A DNA stretch of 64,000 nt from Rhodanobacter sp. 7MK24 (GTDB lineage Bacteria > Pseudomonadota > Gammaproteobacteria > Xanthomonadales > Rhodanobacteraceae), in NCBI RefSeq assembly GCF_014842995.1, contig NZ_JACYXL010000010.1, positions 1 through 64,000 of the forward strand. Direction: 5' to 3'. A model generated the notes under the pieces. It made no database searches. It saw nothing but the letters and a program-made list of their open reading frames with translations, and had not been told where the DNA came from. Below, piece by piece: positions 38,815-52,219 of this stretch (position 1 is its first letter; the number at the start of each line of letters is the position of its first letter). The position numbers and the translations under genes are program-made.

Positions 38815-39636
38815 ATGAACGTTCAGACCATCGACGCCGACCGCCCCGTCGGCGACCTGCTGCGAGAGTGGCGCCGCCATCGGCGCCTCTCCCAGCTCGA
38901 ACTCGCCACCGGTGCGGAACTCTCCACCCGACACCTCAGCTTCGTCGAGTCCGGCCGTGCGCTACCCAGCCGCGACATGATCCTGCGACTAGCCGAATAC
39001 CTCGACGTGCCGCTGCGCGAACGCAACGCTCTGCTGGTCGCCGCGGGCTTTGCGCCCGCGTTCCGCCAGCGCACCTTGGACGATCCCGCGCTTGCCGCGG
39101 CACGCGCCACCATCGATCTGTTGCTGAAGGGGCTGGAGCCCTATCCGGCACTGGCAGTCGACCGCTATTGGCAGCTCGTCGCCAGCAACCAGGCGACCCT
39201 GCGCCTGCTTGGTGGCGTGGCGCCCATGTTGCTGGAGCCGCCGATCAACGTGCTTCGCCTGAGCCTGCACCCCGCCGGACTCGCGCCGCGCATCCGCAAC
39301 CTGGGTCAATGGCGCGCCCATCTGTTGCACCGCCTGCGCCAGCAGATCGATGCCAGCAACGACCCCGTGCTCATCGCGTTGCTGCGCGAACTGCAAGCCA
39401 TGCCGGCTCCGGAGGGTGCCGGCGAGGTGGATGTGCAGACGTCCATCGCCGTACCCATGCAGCTGGAGCTGGATGGCCAGCTGCTCTCCATGCTCAGTAC
39501 CACCACGGTGTTCGGCACGCCGGTCGACATTACCCTGGCCGAGCTGGCGCTGGAGGCCTTCGTGCCTGCCGATGCGCCGACGGCGGAGTGTCTGCGGCGC
39601 ATGTCGGAGTCGCACGAACCCGCCGTGTCGCCCTGA
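38815..39636 (+). CDS. XRE family regulator with MmyB-like ligand domain
   Basis: A 273-residue protein: an N-terminal helix-turn-helix (about 12-70; LREWRRHRRLSQLELATGAELSTRHLS) joined to a C-terminal MmyB-like PAS-type domain (about 100-265). This architecture is often found divergent from or beside dehydrogenases and hydrolases and binds fatty-acid-like ligands in some cases. It lies 33 bp after the hydrolase and may control the small operon. Confidence 0.9.
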   Translation: MNVQTIDADRPVGDLLREWRRHRRLSQLELATGAELSTRHLSFVESGRALPSRDMILRLAEYLDVPLRERNALLVAAGFAPAFRQRTLDDPALAAARATIDLLLKGLEPYPALAVDRYWQLVASNQATLRLLGGVAPMLLEPPINVLRLSLHPAGLAPRIRNLGQWRAHLLHRLRQQIDASNDPVLIALLRELQAMPAPEGAGEVDVQTSIAVPMQLELDGQLLSMLSTTTVFGTPVDITLAELALEAFVPADAPTAECLRRMSESHEPAVSP

Positions 39637-39762
39637 GCGGAGGACCGTCCGCCAGCGTGGACTGCCTGCGCCATGCACGGATGGATCGGATCGCAGCCTT
39701 GCGGCGTACGTGGCATCCTGCATCGCCATTGGCTCGTCGTTTCCGGGCCATGGGACCCCGTC

Positions 39763-40200
39763 ATGCGCTTGTGGTCGCTGCATCCGCGTTACCTGGATGC
39801 CAAGGGTCTGGTGGCCCTGTGGCGCGAGGCCTTGCTGGCGCGCGCGGTATTGCGTGGCGCCACGCGCGGCTATCGCCACCATCCGCAGCTCGACCGGTTT
39901 CGCGAGCATCCGGCGCCGCGGCAGGCGATCAATGCCTACCTCGCCGCGGTTTACGCCGAGGCGCAGGCGCGTGGCTATCGCTTCGACCGCGGCCGCTTCG
40001 GTCCGGTGCGCGGGGAAGTGGCCATGCTGCCGTTGAACGACGGCCAGCTCGACTTGGAATGGCGGCACTTGCTCGCCAAGCTGGCGCTGCGCGATCCGGC
40101 GCGGCATGCGTGCTGGCAGGGGCTGGCCCGACCGGACTGCCACCCGTTGTTTCGCCTGCGGCGCGGCCCGGTGGCGGCGTGGGAGCGCGCCATCGGCTAG
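39763..40200 (+). CDS. pyrimidine dimer DNA glycosylase/endonuclease V family protein
   Basis: A 145-residue protein beginning MRLWSLHPRYLDAKGLVALWREALLA and containing GYRHHPQLDRFREHP, matching the Pyr_excise (PF03013-like) family. Phage T4 DenV of this family removes UV photoproducts, but most bacterial members are uncharacterised. ATG 39763 starts exactly at the conserved N-terminus; the frame reaches further upstream without family similarity. Confidence 0.8.
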   Translation: MRLWSLHPRYLDAKGLVALWREALLARAVLRGATRGYRHHPQLDRFREHPAPRQAINAYLAAVYAEAQARGYRFDRGRFGPVRGEVAMLPLNDGQLDLEWRHLLAKLALRDPARHACWQGLARPDCHPLFRLRRGPVAAWERAIG

Positions 40201-44607
<4,407 letters not shown>

Positions 44608-44827
44608 TCCGATGCCGCCAACGCCGGAACGCAGTGCGGACGATCGCCGTCGCCGTGCTGCGTACCGGCGCGATGAGGCCGCCATCCGCGACCGGTTCGT
44701 TTGCATCGCGCACCCGCTGCCCTCATGGACGCACGAATGCAGCGGGTCAGACTGCGTGGCGAGAGATTTCTAGCGGCTTCGAAACCGCACGATACTCATT
44801 GGTAATTCTGGAGATTCCCGAGCGGAA

Positions 44828-45859
44828 ATGGAGCACATGATCCGGGCATCCTGGCTACTGTTGCTGCTTTGCATCCTTGCCGGGCCGATGCGCGCGCAGA
44901 CGGCCGCCGCACCCGCCCACGCATCCACGGCCGCCGTCACGCTGGCCCCGGTCAGCGTCACCGGCGTGCAGCTCGGACCGGGCCTGTGGAAGGTGAGCCG
45001 GGAAGGGCATGTGCTGTGGGTGCTTGGCACGCTGACGCCGCTGCCCGAGCACATGAAGTGGCGTTCGGCGCCGGTGGAAAAGGCCTTGGCGCAATCGCAG
45101 GAACTGCTCGAAGTGCCGGCGGCCCGTCTCAGGCTGGACACCAGCGCCTTCGGCAAGCTGCTGTTGCTGCCGTCTGCATACGACGCGCGCAGGAACCCCG
45201 ACGACGCCACCCTGCAGCAGTTGTTGCCGTCACAGACGTATGCACGTTGGCAGGCAATGCAGGACCAGTACGGCGTGCACGGCTGGGGCAGCGCGCACTG
45301 GCGTCCGATCGTGGCAGCGTTCGAGCTTTACAAGGCGGCGTTGGCCAAGGGAGGGCTGACCGACGCGGACGAGGTCGCGCATGCCATCGAAAAGCTGGCA
45401 CGGCGACACGGTGTGAAGCGCACGCCGGTCGAGTACGAAATAGTGGTCGCGCATCCGCGCGACGCAGACGAGACCATCCGTGAAACCCAGCAGCAGGACA
45501 TCGGCTGCCTGCAGGAGACCATGGACATGGTGGCGCATGGCGTGGATGAATTGGCAGTGCGCGCCAACGCCTGGTCCAGCGGCGATGTTGCCGCGCTGCG
45601 CGGCACTTCGCAGGAAGTCGCCCGCGAGGCATGCGTGGTTGCTGCGATGAACGCCGATTTTGCGCGACAACTGGATATGCGCGATCTTCCCTCGCGGATC
45701 GATGCCACCTGGCTCTACGCGGCAGAGCAGGCGCTGGCGCGCAATGCAACCACCTTCGCCACGTTGCCGATGGACAAGCTGCTGTCGCCCGATGGACCCC
45801 TCGCGCGGCTCGAAGCGGAAGGCTACGTCGTTCAGCCGCCGGACGAAGCTGATCCGTAA
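44828..45859 (+). CDS. TraB/GumN family protein (copy 1)
   Basis: A 343-residue exported protein with an N-terminal signal (about residues 1-23, LLLLCILAGPMRAQ). The TraB/GumN core opens with GLWKVSREGHVLWVLGTLTPLP and includes FGKLLLLPSAYDARRNPDD. The family is named from GumN beside xanthan genes and TraB in Enterococcus; a TIKI-like metalloprotease fold is suspected but its GxH-type metal residues are not clear here. A paralogue follows 145 bp downstream. Confidence 0.85.
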   Translation: MEHMIRASWLLLLLCILAGPMRAQTAAAPAHASTAAVTLAPVSVTGVQLGPGLWKVSREGHVLWVLGTLTPLPEHMKWRSAPVEKALAQSQELLEVPAARLRLDTSAFGKLLLLPSAYDARRNPDDATLQQLLPSQTYARWQAMQDQYGVHGWGSAHWRPIVAAFELYKAALAKGGLTDADEVAHAIEKLARRHGVKRTPVEYEIVVAHPRDADETIRETQQQDIGCLQETMDMVAHGVDELAVRANAWSSGDVAALRGTSQEVAREACVVAAMNADFARQLDMRDLPSRIDATWLYAAEQALARNATTFATLPMDKLLSPDGPLARLEAEGYVVQPPDEADP

Positions 45860-46004
45860 GAGCTTGCTCGCGATCGCGCGTGTCCGTTCAAGCGTCGTTG
45901 TCCCGTTCGGGTGAACATCCATCAACCGGCGCGGTCAGAGCGCTGCCGACGGGCGGCTCTCGCCTGGATGCCGATACCCGTTATTGACCACGAGGAAGAA
46001 CCTG

Positions 46005-47087
46005 ATGCGCCCCTGGATTGTGCTGTTGAGCCTGATGCTGGTCGTGTCGGCCGCCGCTGCCGCGCCGATGCAGACGTCGCCGGCGAGGCCCTCGACGGCA
46101 GCGCCGCCGGTACCGGCCAACGTGCCGTTGCTGGCACCGACGGTCGTCACTGGCGTGGTATCCGGGCCGGGCCTGTGGAAGGTGAGCAAGGATGGCCATG
46201 TGCTGTGGGTACTGGGCACGCTATCGCCGCTGCCCGCCCATATGCAGTGGGAATCGCACCAGGTGGAACAGGTGATCGCACGCTCGAAGCAGGTGTTGAC
46301 GCAACCGAGGCTCGAGTTGAAGGCGGATATCGGTTTCTTCGGCAAGCTGTTCCTCTTGCCCAGCGCCTATGGCGCGCGCAAGAACCCGGACGGCAAATCG
46401 CTGAACCAGGTGATGGATGCGCCCACTTACGCGCGATGGTTGGCCTTGAAACGGAAGTACATCGGCGACGACAGCGGCATCGAGCGTTGGCGACCGCTGT
46501 TCGCGGCGCAGGAGCTGTACAAGAAGGCGCTCAAGGCGAATGACCTCAGCAACGATGGCGGCGTGTCGGGCACGGTGGCTGCACTGGTGAAGAGCGGAGG
46601 CATGGCCGAAACGCCCGTGCAATACCGCGTGGAGATCCAGCATCCGGGCGACGCGCTCAAGGCCTTCAAGGCTGCCGCGCCCAGCGATATCGAATGCTTC
46701 AACCGCACGCTGGATGCCGTCGAACACGACTTGCCGGCGATGGCCGAACGCGCCAACGCCTGGGCCACCGGCGATCTCGAAGCGTTGCGGACGCAGCCCG
46801 ACAGCCATCGCCGTGATGCTTGCGTCAATGCGATCACCAGCGCCGGCTTCGCGCGACAGCTGGGTCTGGCGGACATACCCGCGCAGCTGGAGGCCGCATG
46901 GCTGGCGGCTGCGCGTGATGCCCTGACGAAGAACGACACCAGCTTCGCCATGTTGCCAATGGACGAATTGATGGCGACGGACGGCTATCTCGCCAAGCTG
47001 GCCGCACAGGGCTATACGGTGGAGTCGCCGGAACAGCAGGACGCGACGGAGCCGGATATCGGGGCCGCCCCGGCCACATCGAGATAG
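46005..47087 (+). CDS. TraB/GumN family protein (copy 2)
   Basis: A 360-residue exported protein with a signal peptide of about 22 residues (VLLSLMLVVSAAAAA). GLWKVSKDGHVLWVLGTLSPLP and FGKLFLLPSAYGARKNPDG closely match copy 1, while the C-terminal half is more diverged, so this is an old tandem duplication. ATG 46005 is chosen because GAGGAAG lies 7 bp upstream; the TTG at 45984 is less likely. Confidence 0.87.
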   Translation: MRPWIVLLSLMLVVSAAAAAPMQTSPARPSTAAPPVPANVPLLAPTVVTGVVSGPGLWKVSKDGHVLWVLGTLSPLPAHMQWESHQVEQVIARSKQVLTQPRLELKADIGFFGKLFLLPSAYGARKNPDGKSLNQVMDAPTYARWLALKRKYIGDDSGIERWRPLFAAQELYKKALKANDLSNDGGVSGTVAALVKSGGMAETPVQYRVEIQHPGDALKAFKAAAPSDIECFNRTLDAVEHDLPAMAERANAWATGDLEALRTQPDSHRRDACVNAITSAGFARQLGLADIPAQLEAAWLAAARDALTKNDTSFAMLPMDELMATDGYLAKLAAQGYTVESPEQQDATEPDIGAAPATSR

Positions 47088-47140
47088 CTCATAGGCGTTT
47101 GCGCGTTTTCCCGCCAGGGCGTATTTATCTCCATAGCGCC

Positions 47141-48634
47141 ATGGGGCGCCGTGAACTGGGTCGACGGATGCGCGTCATCGGATGGCTAGCCGGGTTGTTC
47201 ATCGTGCTTCATGGGGTGGCGATCATATGCTTCCCGAACCATGCGATGGGCGTTTCGTACGTATTCCTGATGGCGGCGCCGATGTTGGCGATGCTGACGG
47301 TGCTCCACCGCCACCGTCGCGGGCAGGCGCACTCTCCGCACCCGGGCTGGGTCCTGCTGGCGGCCAGCATGGCCTTGTGGACGCTTGGCATGCTGGGGAG
47401 TCTCATCCAGGATGTGGTGCTGGACCTCAACGTGTTGGCTCCAGCCGGCATCATGCTGGTCTACACGTTGTATGGCGTACCGATCACCTACGCCATCGCC
47501 ACCGTGGGCACCGATGCATCGACGTGGGTACAGCGCGGCATCGACGCGTTTCTCGCGCTTGCCCTGGGATTGCTCTATTTCGCCCTGATCCAGGCGTTGA
47601 ACGCGTTGAACGTCGTCGGCAACGACGTCTCGCCGCCGCTGATCGCGCATCTGTTCGACCTGGAGAACGCGTACCTGGCCATTACGGCACTTATCCGCTT
47701 CTTCGCCAGCGACTCCAGATCCCAACGCGAGTTCTTCGGGGTGTTGGTGATCTACGCCGTCAGCTACGCGCTGGTGGCGTTCTACTACAACCATCATGTG
47801 GCGATGGATGTGGCGCCGCGAACGGGTTCACTCTATGACCTCGTGGTCGACGTGCCGTTCATGCTGCTGGCGGTGAGCAGCCTGGCGCCCCCGTTGAAGG
47901 GCGTGTCGAGATCGTCGCTGGTGCCGGCGCGCTTCGTGCGCACCGCCAGCCCGCAGTTGCTTGCGCTGTCCGTATTGGTGGTGGCGATCTTCCTGATGCA
48001 GCATCGCTTTGTCTTGGGGGCGGCCGGCGTAGTGGCGACCTTGCTGGGATCAGGACTGCGCGGCGTGCTGGGAGAGGTGCGCCGTGCGCAGATCGAAGCG
48101 CAGTTGCGCGACGACCAGGAACGGTTGGTGGAACTGGCGCACATCGACGTGCTTACCGGGGTCGCCAACCGGCGCGCTTTCGAGGAGGCCTATGCGCGCA
48201 TGTACGCGACTGCCATCCGCAATCGGCGAGGCATCTCGCTGCTGATGATCGACGTCGATCGCTTCAAGCAATACAACGACCGCTATGGGCACCCCGCCGG
48301 CGACCGCTGCCTGCAGTCCGTGGCAGGGGTCCTGCAGGACCTGGAAAAGCGGCGCTCGGATGTGCTGGCGCGCTACGGTGGCGAGGAATTCGTGCTGCTG
48401 ATGCCGGACACCACGCGTGCCGGCGCGCTGCTGGTGGCGCAATGCCTGTGCGACGCGGTAAGGCAACTGGGCATCGAGCACGCGGACAGTCCGTCCGGCC
48501 AGGTGACGGTCAGCATCGGCGGTGCCTCGCTGGACGCCACAAATGGAACGACGGGTCGGGAGCTGATCGAGGCCGCCGACCGCGCTCTGTATATCGCCAA
48601 GGAGGCTGGCCGGGATCGGGTCGAATGGGCCTGA
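47141..48634 (+). CDS. membrane-bound diguanylate cyclase (GGDEF)
   Basis: A 497-residue protein. Residues 1-320 carry about seven or eight hydrophobic helices with no recognised sensor family name; a short coiled segment leads to the GGDEF domain (about 340-495). The active site is GGEEF in RYGGEEFVLLMP, and an RxxD product-inhibition site lies five residues before it (RRSD-VLARY-GGEEF). It should therefore make c-di-GMP and be feedback-inhibited. The start could also be the ATG at 47168. Confidence 0.93.
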   Translation: MGRRELGRRMRVIGWLAGLFIVLHGVAIICFPNHAMGVSYVFLMAAPMLAMLTVLHRHRRGQAHSPHPGWVLLAASMALWTLGMLGSLIQDVVLDLNVLAPAGIMLVYTLYGVPITYAIATVGTDASTWVQRGIDAFLALALGLLYFALIQALNALNVVGNDVSPPLIAHLFDLENAYLAITALIRFFASDSRSQREFFGVLVIYAVSYALVAFYYNHHVAMDVAPRTGSLYDLVVDVPFMLLAVSSLAPPLKGVSRSSLVPARFVRTASPQLLALSVLVVAIFLMQHRFVLGAAGVVATLLGSGLRGVLGEVRRAQIEAQLRDDQERLVELAHIDVLTGVANRRAFEEAYARMYATAIRNRRGISLLMIDVDRFKQYNDRYGHPAGDRCLQSVAGVLQDLEKRRSDVLARYGGEEFVLLMPDTTRAGALLVAQCLCDAVRQLGIEHADSPSGQVTVSIGGASLDATNGTTGRELIEAADRALYIAKEAGRDRVEWA

Positions 48635-48640
48635 CCGCGA

Positions 48641-49588
48641 CTACATCCCGCTGGCCTGGTCCAGTGCGGCGATCTCGTCCGCGCGCAAGGTGAGCGACAG
48701 CGCACCCATGATCTCCGCGAGCTGCGCCACGCTGGTCGCGCTGGCAATCGGCGCGGTGATGCCCGGATGCGCGATCAGCCATGCCAGCGCCACCTGTGCG
48801 GACGTGGCCCGGTGTGCGGCAGCCACCGCGTCGAGCACATCCAGCACGCGCAGGCCGTGCGGGTTGAGGTAGCGCTTGGCCGCGCCGCCGCGCGCGCTGC
48901 TCTTGGCGAGGTCGGCCGCGCTGCGGTACTTGCCGGAGAGGAAGCCGCTGGCGAGCGCGTAGTAGCAGACCACGCCCAGACCTTCCTCGCGTACCAGCGG
49001 TTCGAGTTCCACCTCGTAGCCGGCGCGCGCGACGAGGTTGTACTCCGGCTGCAGGCATTCGTAGCGGGGCAGGTTGTGCTGCTTCGACAGCGCCAGCGCG
49101 TCGGCGACGCGATCGGCGCGGAAGTTGGAGGCGCCGATGGCGCGCACCTTGCCCTCTTCGATCAGCCGCGCGAATTCGCCCAGCGTTTCGTGCATGGGCA
49201 CGCTGGCGTCGTCTTCGTGCGCGAAGTAGAGATCGATGCGGTCGGTCTGCAGGCGCTGCAGCGAACCTTCCACCGCGGCGCGGATGTTGACTGGGGAGAG
49301 GCCGGGATGCTCGGCCCATTTCGCCACCTTGGTGGCGAGCAGCACGCGGTCGCGCTTGCCGCTCTGCTTCAGCCATTTGCCGATGATGGTTTCGGATTCG
49401 CCGCCTGCATTGCCGGGTACCCAGGCCGAGTAGACATCCGCGGTGTCGACCATGTTGCCGCCGCCGTCGACGAAGGCATCGAGCAGTTGGAACGCGTGCG
49501 CCTCGTCGACACTCCAGCCGAACACGTTGCCGCCGAACACCAGCGGGGCGATGGAAAGCGGCGAGCGGCCGAGCGGGCGGTTCTGCAT
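48641..49588 (-). CDS. aldo/keto reductase
   Basis: A 315-residue NADP(H)-dependent TIM-barrel oxidoreductase. GNVFGWSVDEAHAFQLLDAF, the catalytic-Tyr region DTADVYSAW, LATKVAKW (Lys) and YFAHEDD (His) form the tetrad; AIGASNFRADRV is also typical. It resembles the YghZ/Tas-like group. The natural substrate is unknown. Confidence 0.92.
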   Translation of the reverse strand: MQNRPLGRSPLSIAPLVFGGNVFGWSVDEAHAFQLLDAFVDGGGNMVDTADVYSAWVPGNAGGESETIIGKWLKQSGKRDRVLLATKVAKWAEHPGLSPVNIRAAVEGSLQRLQTDRIDLYFAHEDDASVPMHETLGEFARLIEEGKVRAIGASNFRADRVADALALSKQHNLPRYECLQPEYNLVARAGYEVELEPLVREEGLGVVCYYALASGFLSGKYRSAADLAKSSARGGAAKRYLNPHGLRVLDVLDAVAAAHRATSAQVALAWLIAHPGITAPIASATSVAQLAEIMGALSLTLRADEIAALDQASGM

Positions 49589-49635
49589 GAATATCTCCTG
49601 GCGCTATGCGGCTGGATGGAGCCGTGGGCGCCGAT

Positions 49636-49950
49636 TCAGCTCGTTCCCTCGGCGGCGACCATGACGAAGTGCTGGACCAGCGGTTCGAACTCCAGCAGAT
49701 AGTCCCGGTCCTCGGGGTAGTACTTGGCCTTCAGCAACTCGTCTCCGGCGAAAGCGCGAATGCTTTCCTCCGAATCCCAGTGCGTCACCGTCATGAAGTG
49801 CGTGACCTCGGCATCATCCCGCCGAAGCACGGCGACAAATCGGTTGCCGGGAACGGAACGGTAGTCCGGAATGGCGCGTCGCTCAAGGAAGCCCGCGTAG
49901 GCATCGGCCTTGGAGCGTGGCGTGATCCCGTGCCATATGCGACAGATCAT
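49636..49950 (-). CDS. antibiotic biosynthesis monooxygenase-like (ABM) protein
   Basis: A 104-residue dimeric alpha/beta-barrel domain protein: MICRIWHGITPRSKADAYAGF and VTHFMTVTHWDSEESIRAFAG, with aromatic residues in YYPEDRDYLLEFEPLVQHF. The ATG at 49950 has GGAG 7 bp upstream and starts at the first strand; the longer frame to 50067 adds a basic, non-family extension. Members act as small oxygenases or haem-handling proteins; the substrate is unknown. Confidence 0.8.
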   Translation of the reverse strand: MICRIWHGITPRSKADAYAGFLERRAIPDYRSVPGNRFVAVLRRDDAEVTHFMTVTHWDSEESIRAFAGDELLKAKYYPEDRDYLLEFEPLVQHFVMVAAEGTS

Positions 49951-50164
49951 GGTGTTCTCCTGCCATCGCCGCCGGCAAGCGGCTTGTCTTCGACTTCCAT
50001 CGGACCACGAAATGTTGCCGGCGACGAGGTCCACGGTGCCGCCATGAAGCCGATGTGGAGTCTGCAAGAACGATGAGGCCTTGTGGGTGTCCGCTCGGGC
50101 TTGCGAGATGAAACCGACCGCCAGCCGGACGGATCCGAACTGGCAGTCGCTCCTCCCTGCATTG

Positions 50165-50374
50165 TCAGGGCGAGTTGATGAGAAACAGGTAGCGCGCGGA
50201 GCGGGTAACGGCGCCCCACGAGTTCCGCCTGGCCGCGGCCTCCGGCGTGGTCAGCCGCTTGACCGCGTCACGCAGGGGCAGGGGCTGCTGATCCTCATCG
50301 GTCAGCTGGCGGACGAGTTCGGGGGAATGCACATGGCCGTGCTGCAGCAGCAGGCCGACGAAGGGCGAGCGCAT
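50165..50374 (-). CDS. small hypothetical protein divergent from LysR
   Basis: A 69-residue ORF (RSPFVGLLLQHGHVHSPELV... ending RYLFLINSP) with AAGGA 8 bp before its ATG. It is moderately polar with no membrane segment or known domain. It is transcribed away from the LysR gene and could be its target, a usual LysR arrangement. I do not recognise the family; it could also be spurious. Confidence 0.45.
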   Translation of the reverse strand: MRSPFVGLLLQHGHVHSPELVRQLTDEDQQPLPLRDAVKRLTTPEAAARRNSWGAVTRSARYLFLINSP

Positions 50375-50460
50375 GGTGAATTCCTTGCAAGTTGGGGTGG
50401 GGATGGATGCAAGGTAAGGCCTGGCGTGATGCCGAAAAAGCGATATCTTCGCAAGCCTGA

Positions 50461-50477
50461 CTTGAGGATCATTCAAG
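50461..50477. promoter_or_regulatory. LysR-type dyad overlapping the LysR start
   Basis: CTTGA-N7-TCAAG ends one base before the LysR ATG at 50478. It contains the T-N11-A pattern expected of LysR recognition sites and lies in the 103-bp divergent region, so it is a candidate autoregulatory operator that would also cover the ribosome binding site. Confidence 0.45.
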
Positions 50478-51401
50478 ATGACGCGGCTCTCGCTGGACCT
50501 GTTGCAGCAGTTCGTGCTGGTCGCCCGCCACGGCAAGCTGTCGCGCGCCGCGGAGCAGGCCCATCTCACGGTGAGTGCGCTCAGCCACCAGATGCGCCAG
50601 CTGGAGGAACGGCTGGGCCGACGCCTGCTCGAGCGTGGCCCACGCGGAGTAAGCCTCACCGTGGAAGGCTGCCGCCTGTTCGATGCAGTGGGCGTGCACT
50701 TCGACGGCATCGAGCACGCCTTGCTGCGCTACCGTGAATACCGTCACGACGCACTCACCTTGAGTGCAAGCCCCGGCATCATGTCGAGCTGGCTGATGCC
50801 ACGGTTGCCACGCATGGTGGCGTCGCATCCGGACCTGGAGCTCAATCTGCAGTCCTCGTCGGCACTGGTGGATTTCGAGCGGGAGCCGGTGGACTGCGCA
50901 TTGCGCTACGGGCGCGGCGAATGGCCGGGCCTGCACGCCGACCGGCTGTTCGCCGAGTGGCTTGCGCCGGTAGCGACGCCAGAACTGGTGGCGCGCATGG
51001 GCGGAGCCAACCCCGAAGACCTCAGCGACTGGCCGCTGCTGGGCGACCCGAATCCGGCCGATCGCTGGCGCGACTGGTTCGCGCGCTATGGCGGCAGGCT
51101 GCCCTCGCGCCGGGTGGCGAACTTCGACAGCCTCGATGCCGCGCGTCATGCAGCGCTGGAAGGTCTCGGGGTCGGCCTGGGCCGCATGGTGACCTCGAAG
51201 TCGCTGATCGACGCCGGCATGCTGGTGGTGTTGGGCCACAACTATATGCCAGTGCCGGAGGCGTACTGGCTCGTGTACCCGCCGCGCTCGCAGGAGCATC
51301 GCGGGTTGCAGGCCTTCCGCGAGTGGCTGCTGGCCGAGGCGAAGACCTTCCGCGAGCAGATGCACGTATGGGAGCCGGATGCGGTGCTCCCCGTCGCCTG
51401 A
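50478..51401 (+). CDS. LysR family transcriptional regulator
   Basis: A 307-residue regulator. The helix-turn-helix is LLQQFVLVARHGKLSRAAEQAHLTVSALSHQMRQLEERLG, followed by a two-lobe substrate-binding domain (about 90-300). The similarity is to the GcvA/PerR-like group, whose binding domains begin LTLSASPGIMSSWLMPRL. No effector can be assigned. Divergent from the small hypothetical protein. Confidence 0.93.
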   Translation: MTRLSLDLLQQFVLVARHGKLSRAAEQAHLTVSALSHQMRQLEERLGRRLLERGPRGVSLTVEGCRLFDAVGVHFDGIEHALLRYREYRHDALTLSASPGIMSSWLMPRLPRMVASHPDLELNLQSSSALVDFEREPVDCALRYGRGEWPGLHADRLFAEWLAPVATPELVARMGGANPEDLSDWPLLGDPNPADRWRDWFARYGGRLPSRRVANFDSLDAARHAALEGLGVGLGRMVTSKSLIDAGMLVVLGHNYMPVPEAYWLVYPPRSQEHRGLQAFREWLLAEAKTFREQMHVWEPDAVLPVA

Positions 51402-51479
51402 CCCGCATTGCGTAAAATGCAGATGCGCGACCGTGCGCAAATCATGACTCTTTTTTACCGCGTCATATAAGGATCTCCT

Positions 51480-52142
51480 ATGCAACGTACCGCCATCCTC
51501 GTCGACGGCGCCTTCTTCCTTGCGCGCTACCGGAAAGTATGGGGCGAGCGCGACGCCAACGACGCGCGCACCGTGGCCAAGACCGTATTCGGCATGGCAC
51601 TGGAGCATCTGAAGGCGCTGGACCGTCCGCGCGAATCGCTGTACCGCATCTTCTTCTACGACTGCCCGCCGCTGGAAAAGAGCTTCGTGCGTCCGGTGAG
51701 CGGCGACGTCGTGGATTTCGGGCGCAGCGGCGCCGCAGCGTTCCGTCGCGAGCTGCACGATCAATTGCGCCGCCAGCGCAAGATGGCGCTGCGGCTGGGC
51801 CGGCTCGCCGAACGCGGCGAATGGAAGCTGAAGTCCCATGCCATGCAGCAGCTGCGCGACGGCAACCTGCACTGGGACGATCTGGGCGACGAGCACTACG
51901 AGCCGGACATGCGCCAGACCCAGGTGGACATGAAGATCGGCATCGACATTGCCGCGCTGGCCTACAAGCAGCTGGTGGACCAGATCGTGCTGGTGGCGGG
52001 CGATGCGGATTTCATTCCCGCTGCGAAGCTGGCGCGGCGCGAAGGGATCGACTTCATCCTCGACCCGATGTGGCAGGGCATCGCTTCGGACCTGCACGAG
52101 CACATCGACGGCTTGCAATCGGTGTGCCCGCGACCGTTCTGA
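51480..52142 (+). CDS. NYN domain protein (PIN-like nuclease fold)
   Basis: A 220-residue NYN protein. The acidic triad of the PIN-like active site is visible as ILVDGAF (Asp9), a VDMKIGIDIAAL segment and LVAGDADFIPAAKLA. NYN proteins are putative RNases or nucleic-acid processing enzymes; this one stands alone without an obvious partner. The upstream 78 bp carry a plausible promoter and a GGATC-containing leader. Confidence 0.88.
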   Translation: MQRTAILVDGAFFLARYRKVWGERDANDARTVAKTVFGMALEHLKALDRPRESLYRIFFYDCPPLEKSFVRPVSGDVVDFGRSGAAAFRRELHDQLRRQRKMALRLGRLAERGEWKLKSHAMQQLRDGNLHWDDLGDEHYEPDMRQTQVDMKIGIDIAALAYKQLVDQIVLVAGDADFIPAAKLARREGIDFILDPMWQGIASDLHEHIDGLQSVCPRPF

Positions 52143-52219
52143 GCCGGTTCGGCCTGTCATCACTCCGCGCCCGCCATCCCGCATACTGGGCGGACCATAT
52201 CCATGCACAGGAGCCTTCC

